This document shows positions 61,850 through 64,000 of a DNA stretch of 64,000 nt, piece after piece. How positions within the stretch are numbered: position 1 is the first letter of the stretch; each line of letters begins with the position of its first letter. The notes beneath the pieces were generated by a model, which had not been told where the DNA came from, made no database searches, and saw only the letters and a program-made list of their open reading frames with translations. A program made the translations under genes and the position numbers. The DNA lies in assembly GCF_000331305.1 (NCBI RefSeq), contig NZ_KB217483.1:768340-832339 (forward strand), written 5' to 3'. Source of the stretch: Calothrix sp. PCC 7103 (lineage in GTDB: Bacteria; Cyanobacteriota; Cyanobacteriia; Cyanobacteriales; Nostocaceae).

Positions 61850-63664
61850 TTATCTGTATCCAGATGCTTGTAATGTAAATAATTCGGCATATCTGGCACC
61901 TTTTTTAAGAAGTTGTTCGTGGGTTCCTTCTTCGATGAGTTCTCCACCTTCGATGACGATAATTTTGTTTGCCATTCGCACGGTGGAAAAGCGGTGTGAT
62001 ATTAAAAAGACCATTTGGTGTTTGGTCAAGGTTCGCAGTCGTTCAAAAATTTCAAATTCTGCTTGGGCATCGATGGCAGAAGTTGGTTCGTCTAATACTA
62101 GAATATCTGCATCGGTTCGCATGAAGGCGCGCGCAAGGGCTATTTTCTGCCATTGTCCACCCGATAGTTCTTGTCCGTCTTTAAACCATTTACCCAACTG
62201 GGTAGAAAAATTATCGGGCAATTTTTCAATAAATGGTGTTGCCATACCCTTTGATGCTGCCATTTCCCATTGCTTTTTATCATCAATGCGCTGCACATCT
62301 CCAATACCGATATTTTCGCCGACTGTAAACTGGTAGCGGACAAAGTTCTGGAAAATAACTCCAATACGTTGACGTAATATATCTACATCCCACTCTTGTA
62401 AATCTAAACCATCGAGTAAAATTCTTCCAGAGTCAGGATTATATAGTCGAGTTAGAAGTTTGATTAAAGTTGTCTTACCTGAACCGTTTTCACCAACAAT
62501 TGCCAGCTTTTCTCCTGGTTTGAGGTGAAAGGATATGTTTTGTAGCGCTGGCTGATTATTTCCTGGGTAAGTAAAGCTAACATTTTCAAATTTAATTCCG
62601 TCGTCTAGCTTAACTCCTTTAGTTGCCCTACCTATTCGCGTTGGAACTTCTGCTTCCAAAAACTCATACAAGTTAGATAAATATAAATTATCTTCGTACA
62701 TTCCACCTATCGAAGTTAAGGCGCCGGAAAAAGTTGCTTGTCCTTGGCGAAACACAGTAATATACATCGTCATATCTCCCAAAGATATTCGTCCCGCTAC
62801 TGTTTCGATAACTATCCAGGCATAAGTTATATAGAAAGTAACGTTACTCAGTAACCCTAATAAGTACCCCCATAAGCCTCGTCGCAACGTTAAATCTCTG
62901 TCTTCATAAAAAAGTTGATGGAAGTTATTCCTATAACGTCGCAGCAACATGTCTCCCAATTGATACAATTTTACTTCTTTGGCAAAATCTTCGCGAGCAA
63001 CTAGAGTTTCTAAATAAGATTGTTGCCGAGTTTCCGGCGCCCTCCAGCTAAAAAGGCGAAAAGCTTGCGAAGCGAATTTCGTTTCACCAATAAATGAAGG
63101 AATAGCGGCAATGACTAATATTATTACAGCCCATATCGAAAACTTGACTAATAAGGCACCGAATGTTATTAGCGAAAGAGCATTTTGAACTAACCCAAAA
63201 GTCCGAGTCACTAAAGATAGCGGACGCGATGAAGCTTCACGACGTGCGTTAGTCATCTTGTCATAAAACTCTGAATCTTCAAACTGGGATAACTCTAAAG
63301 TTAGAGCCTTACTTAATATAAGCTCATTAACTCGTTGTCCAAGCATTGCCCGTAATAAAGACTGGCAAATACTTTGTCCACGTTGACTTGCTGCCAGTAA
63401 TATAACAGCTATAGCTTCTAACCCAACAAACATCAACGGATGATATATATCATTATTTGACTGTGCTGCTACAACTACTGCATCTACTATGAACTTACCG
63501 ATATAAGCCATTGCAGCAGGCAATATACCCCCAGCCAGTGTCAACACTCCAAAAATAATAGTAAGATTTCTGCTCGTCGTCCATACCAAATTTATAGCAC
63601 GCCCACTATAGCGAAAGACACCCAGAGATTGGCGCAGCAAGTTTCCAATGTTACTATTTCTCAT
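61850..63664 (-). CDS. ABC-type exporter, fused permease and ATPase
   Basis: A 604-residue half-transporter. Six membrane helices (~25-320; for example NLTIIFGVLTLAGGILPAAM, AVIILVIAAIPSFIG) precede the nucleotide-binding domain: Walker A GENGSGKTTLIKL, Q-loop IGVIFQNFVRYQ, signature LSGGQWQKIALARAF, Walker B DILVLDEPTSAID and H-loop LISHRFSTV. It would work as a homodimer exporting a lipid, peptide or drug; the substrate cannot be read. The ATG at 63664 (MRNSNIGN) is chosen because the longer frame to 63712 runs into the palindromic repeat. Single gene. Confidence 0.92.
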   Translation of the reverse strand: MRNSNIGNLLRQSLGVFRYSGRAINLVWTTSRNLTIIFGVLTLAGGILPAAMAYIGKFIVDAVVVAAQSNNDIYHPLMFVGLEAIAVILLAASQRGQSICQSLLRAMLGQRVNELILSKALTLELSQFEDSEFYDKMTNARREASSRPLSLVTRTFGLVQNALSLITFGALLVKFSIWAVIILVIAAIPSFIGETKFASQAFRLFSWRAPETRQQSYLETLVAREDFAKEVKLYQLGDMLLRRYRNNFHQLFYEDRDLTLRRGLWGYLLGLLSNVTFYITYAWIVIETVAGRISLGDMTMYITVFRQGQATFSGALTSIGGMYEDNLYLSNLYEFLEAEVPTRIGRATKGVKLDDGIKFENVSFTYPGNNQPALQNISFHLKPGEKLAIVGENGSGKTTLIKLLTRLYNPDSGRILLDGLDLQEWDVDILRQRIGVIFQNFVRYQFTVGENIGIGDVQRIDDKKQWEMAASKGMATPFIEKLPDNFSTQLGKWFKDGQELSGGQWQKIALARAFMRTDADILVLDEPTSAIDAQAEFEIFERLRTLTKHQMVFLISHRFSTVRMANKIIVIEGGELIEEGTHEQLLKKGARYAELFTLQASGYR

Positions 63665-64000
63665 ATTTATAATTGTAGTACAAAACTTCAACGAAACCGG
63701 GTTTTTACCCAAAATTCTCGTTTTGATTACAATTTCTCAACAGAAACCCGGTTTCTGGGATTTACTAATTGTTACAAAAGTTACAAAATTGAAAACATTT
63801 ACTCATTTTTTGTTTTAAAGTATTAATATATTAAGCATTACTTTTCGACACAAAACTTTAAGTTTTGAAAACTTAATAAAACTATAGCAATCCTAAATCG
63901 CTTGTAAAATATTTCTCTTCTTTCTTTCCTTCCTTTGCGCGCTTTGCGTCTTTTTGCGGCATATCTTACAAATATGTGTTTTTGGTATTTTTAATTTCAT
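63665..64000. other. Upstream region of the ABC exporter
   Basis: Contains the AGAAACC palindrome at 63692-63757 and, near 63930-63960, a CTTTGCG-rich copy of the common spacer repeat (reverse of the CGCAAAG repeat at 25975). Nothing else is recognised. Confidence 0.5.
63692..63757. repeat. GAAACCGGGTTT palindromic repeat
   Basis: Arms GAAACCGGGTTT and GAAACCCGGTTTC around a 40-base loop containing CGTTTTGATTACAAT, as in the copy at 11989. Here it lies just upstream of a gene and not after one. Confidence 0.7.

Noticed and set aside
61636..61947. 103-codon gene overlapping the end of the ABC exporter
   Set aside because: Its first third is the exporter gene read in another frame, and no start exists beyond that overlap.
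1..64000. tRNA or rRNA genes, CRISPR arrays
   Set aside because: No T-loop or anticodon-arm pattern, no rRNA landmarks and no regularly spaced direct repeats were seen in either strand.

Overview
The window looks like the chromosome of a filamentous, probably heterocyst-forming (Nostocales-type) cyanobacterium. The gene content is typical: rsmA, ispE and a DUF3082 gene in a row, a NifJ-type pyruvate:ferredoxin oxidoreductase, an ammonium transporter, a bacteriophytochrome with its response regulator, a two-partner-secretion adhesin, pentapeptide-repeat and Uma2 proteins, and many insertion sequences and palindromic intergenic repeats. The DNA is AT-rich. No rRNA, tRNA or CRISPR array was found. 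The palindrome GGCGCC occurs about 104 times by hand count, while the usual cyanobacterial palindrome HIP1 (GCGATCGC) was not seen once, so GGCGCC seems to be this genome's alternate highly iterated palindrome.

Layout. 0-10 kb: the edge of an ISL3 copy, an ISAs1 remnant, nifJ lacking its N-terminal third, a DAHP synthase gene flanked by two paralogous small genes, a small gene behind a structured leader, a dienelactone hydrolase, a creatininase-family enzyme and a ROK sugar kinase. 10-20 kb: a Deg/HtrA-type protease, a two-gene operon of a TROVE-like vWA protein and an uncharacterised 380-residue partner, a VanZ-like protein, a large TPS adhesin and an NmrA-type reductase. 20-26.5 kb: a GT2 glycosyltransferase split by an IS630 element, a divergent TetR/SDR pair with a clear operator, and a non-coding tract rich in GGCGCC and MITE-like elements. 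26.4-31.7 kb: a three-gene light-sensing and phosphorelay operon. 32-38.7 kb: gene remnants (desaturase, Uma2, restriction-like nuclease) around an intact amt gene and a TIR-FGE gene broken by one base. 38.8-41.7 kb: rsmA, ispE and DUF3082. 43-46.5 kb: Uma2, a dead Ser/Thr kinase and a nuclease-like gene split by an ISL3 element. 46.7-56.7 kb: pentapeptide-repeat protein, secreted repeat protein, tyrosine recombinase, GerMN lipoprotein, ParA with a ribbon-helix-helix partner, JAMM peptidase and a beta-CASP hydrolase. 57.3-64 kb: IS66- and IS4-type transposases and an ABC exporter.

How it works together. Convergent gene ends repeatedly carry palindromic repeats that probably act as bidirectional terminators. 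Two insertions (IS630 in a glycosyltransferase, ISL3 in a nuclease-like gene) can be reversed on paper with exact target duplications and restored reading frames. A 194-bp MITE carries the same ISL3-type ends and its own 8-bp duplication. The least explained functional unit is the TROVE-like vWA operon at 12.3-14.9 kb, together with the structured non-coding stretch in front of it.
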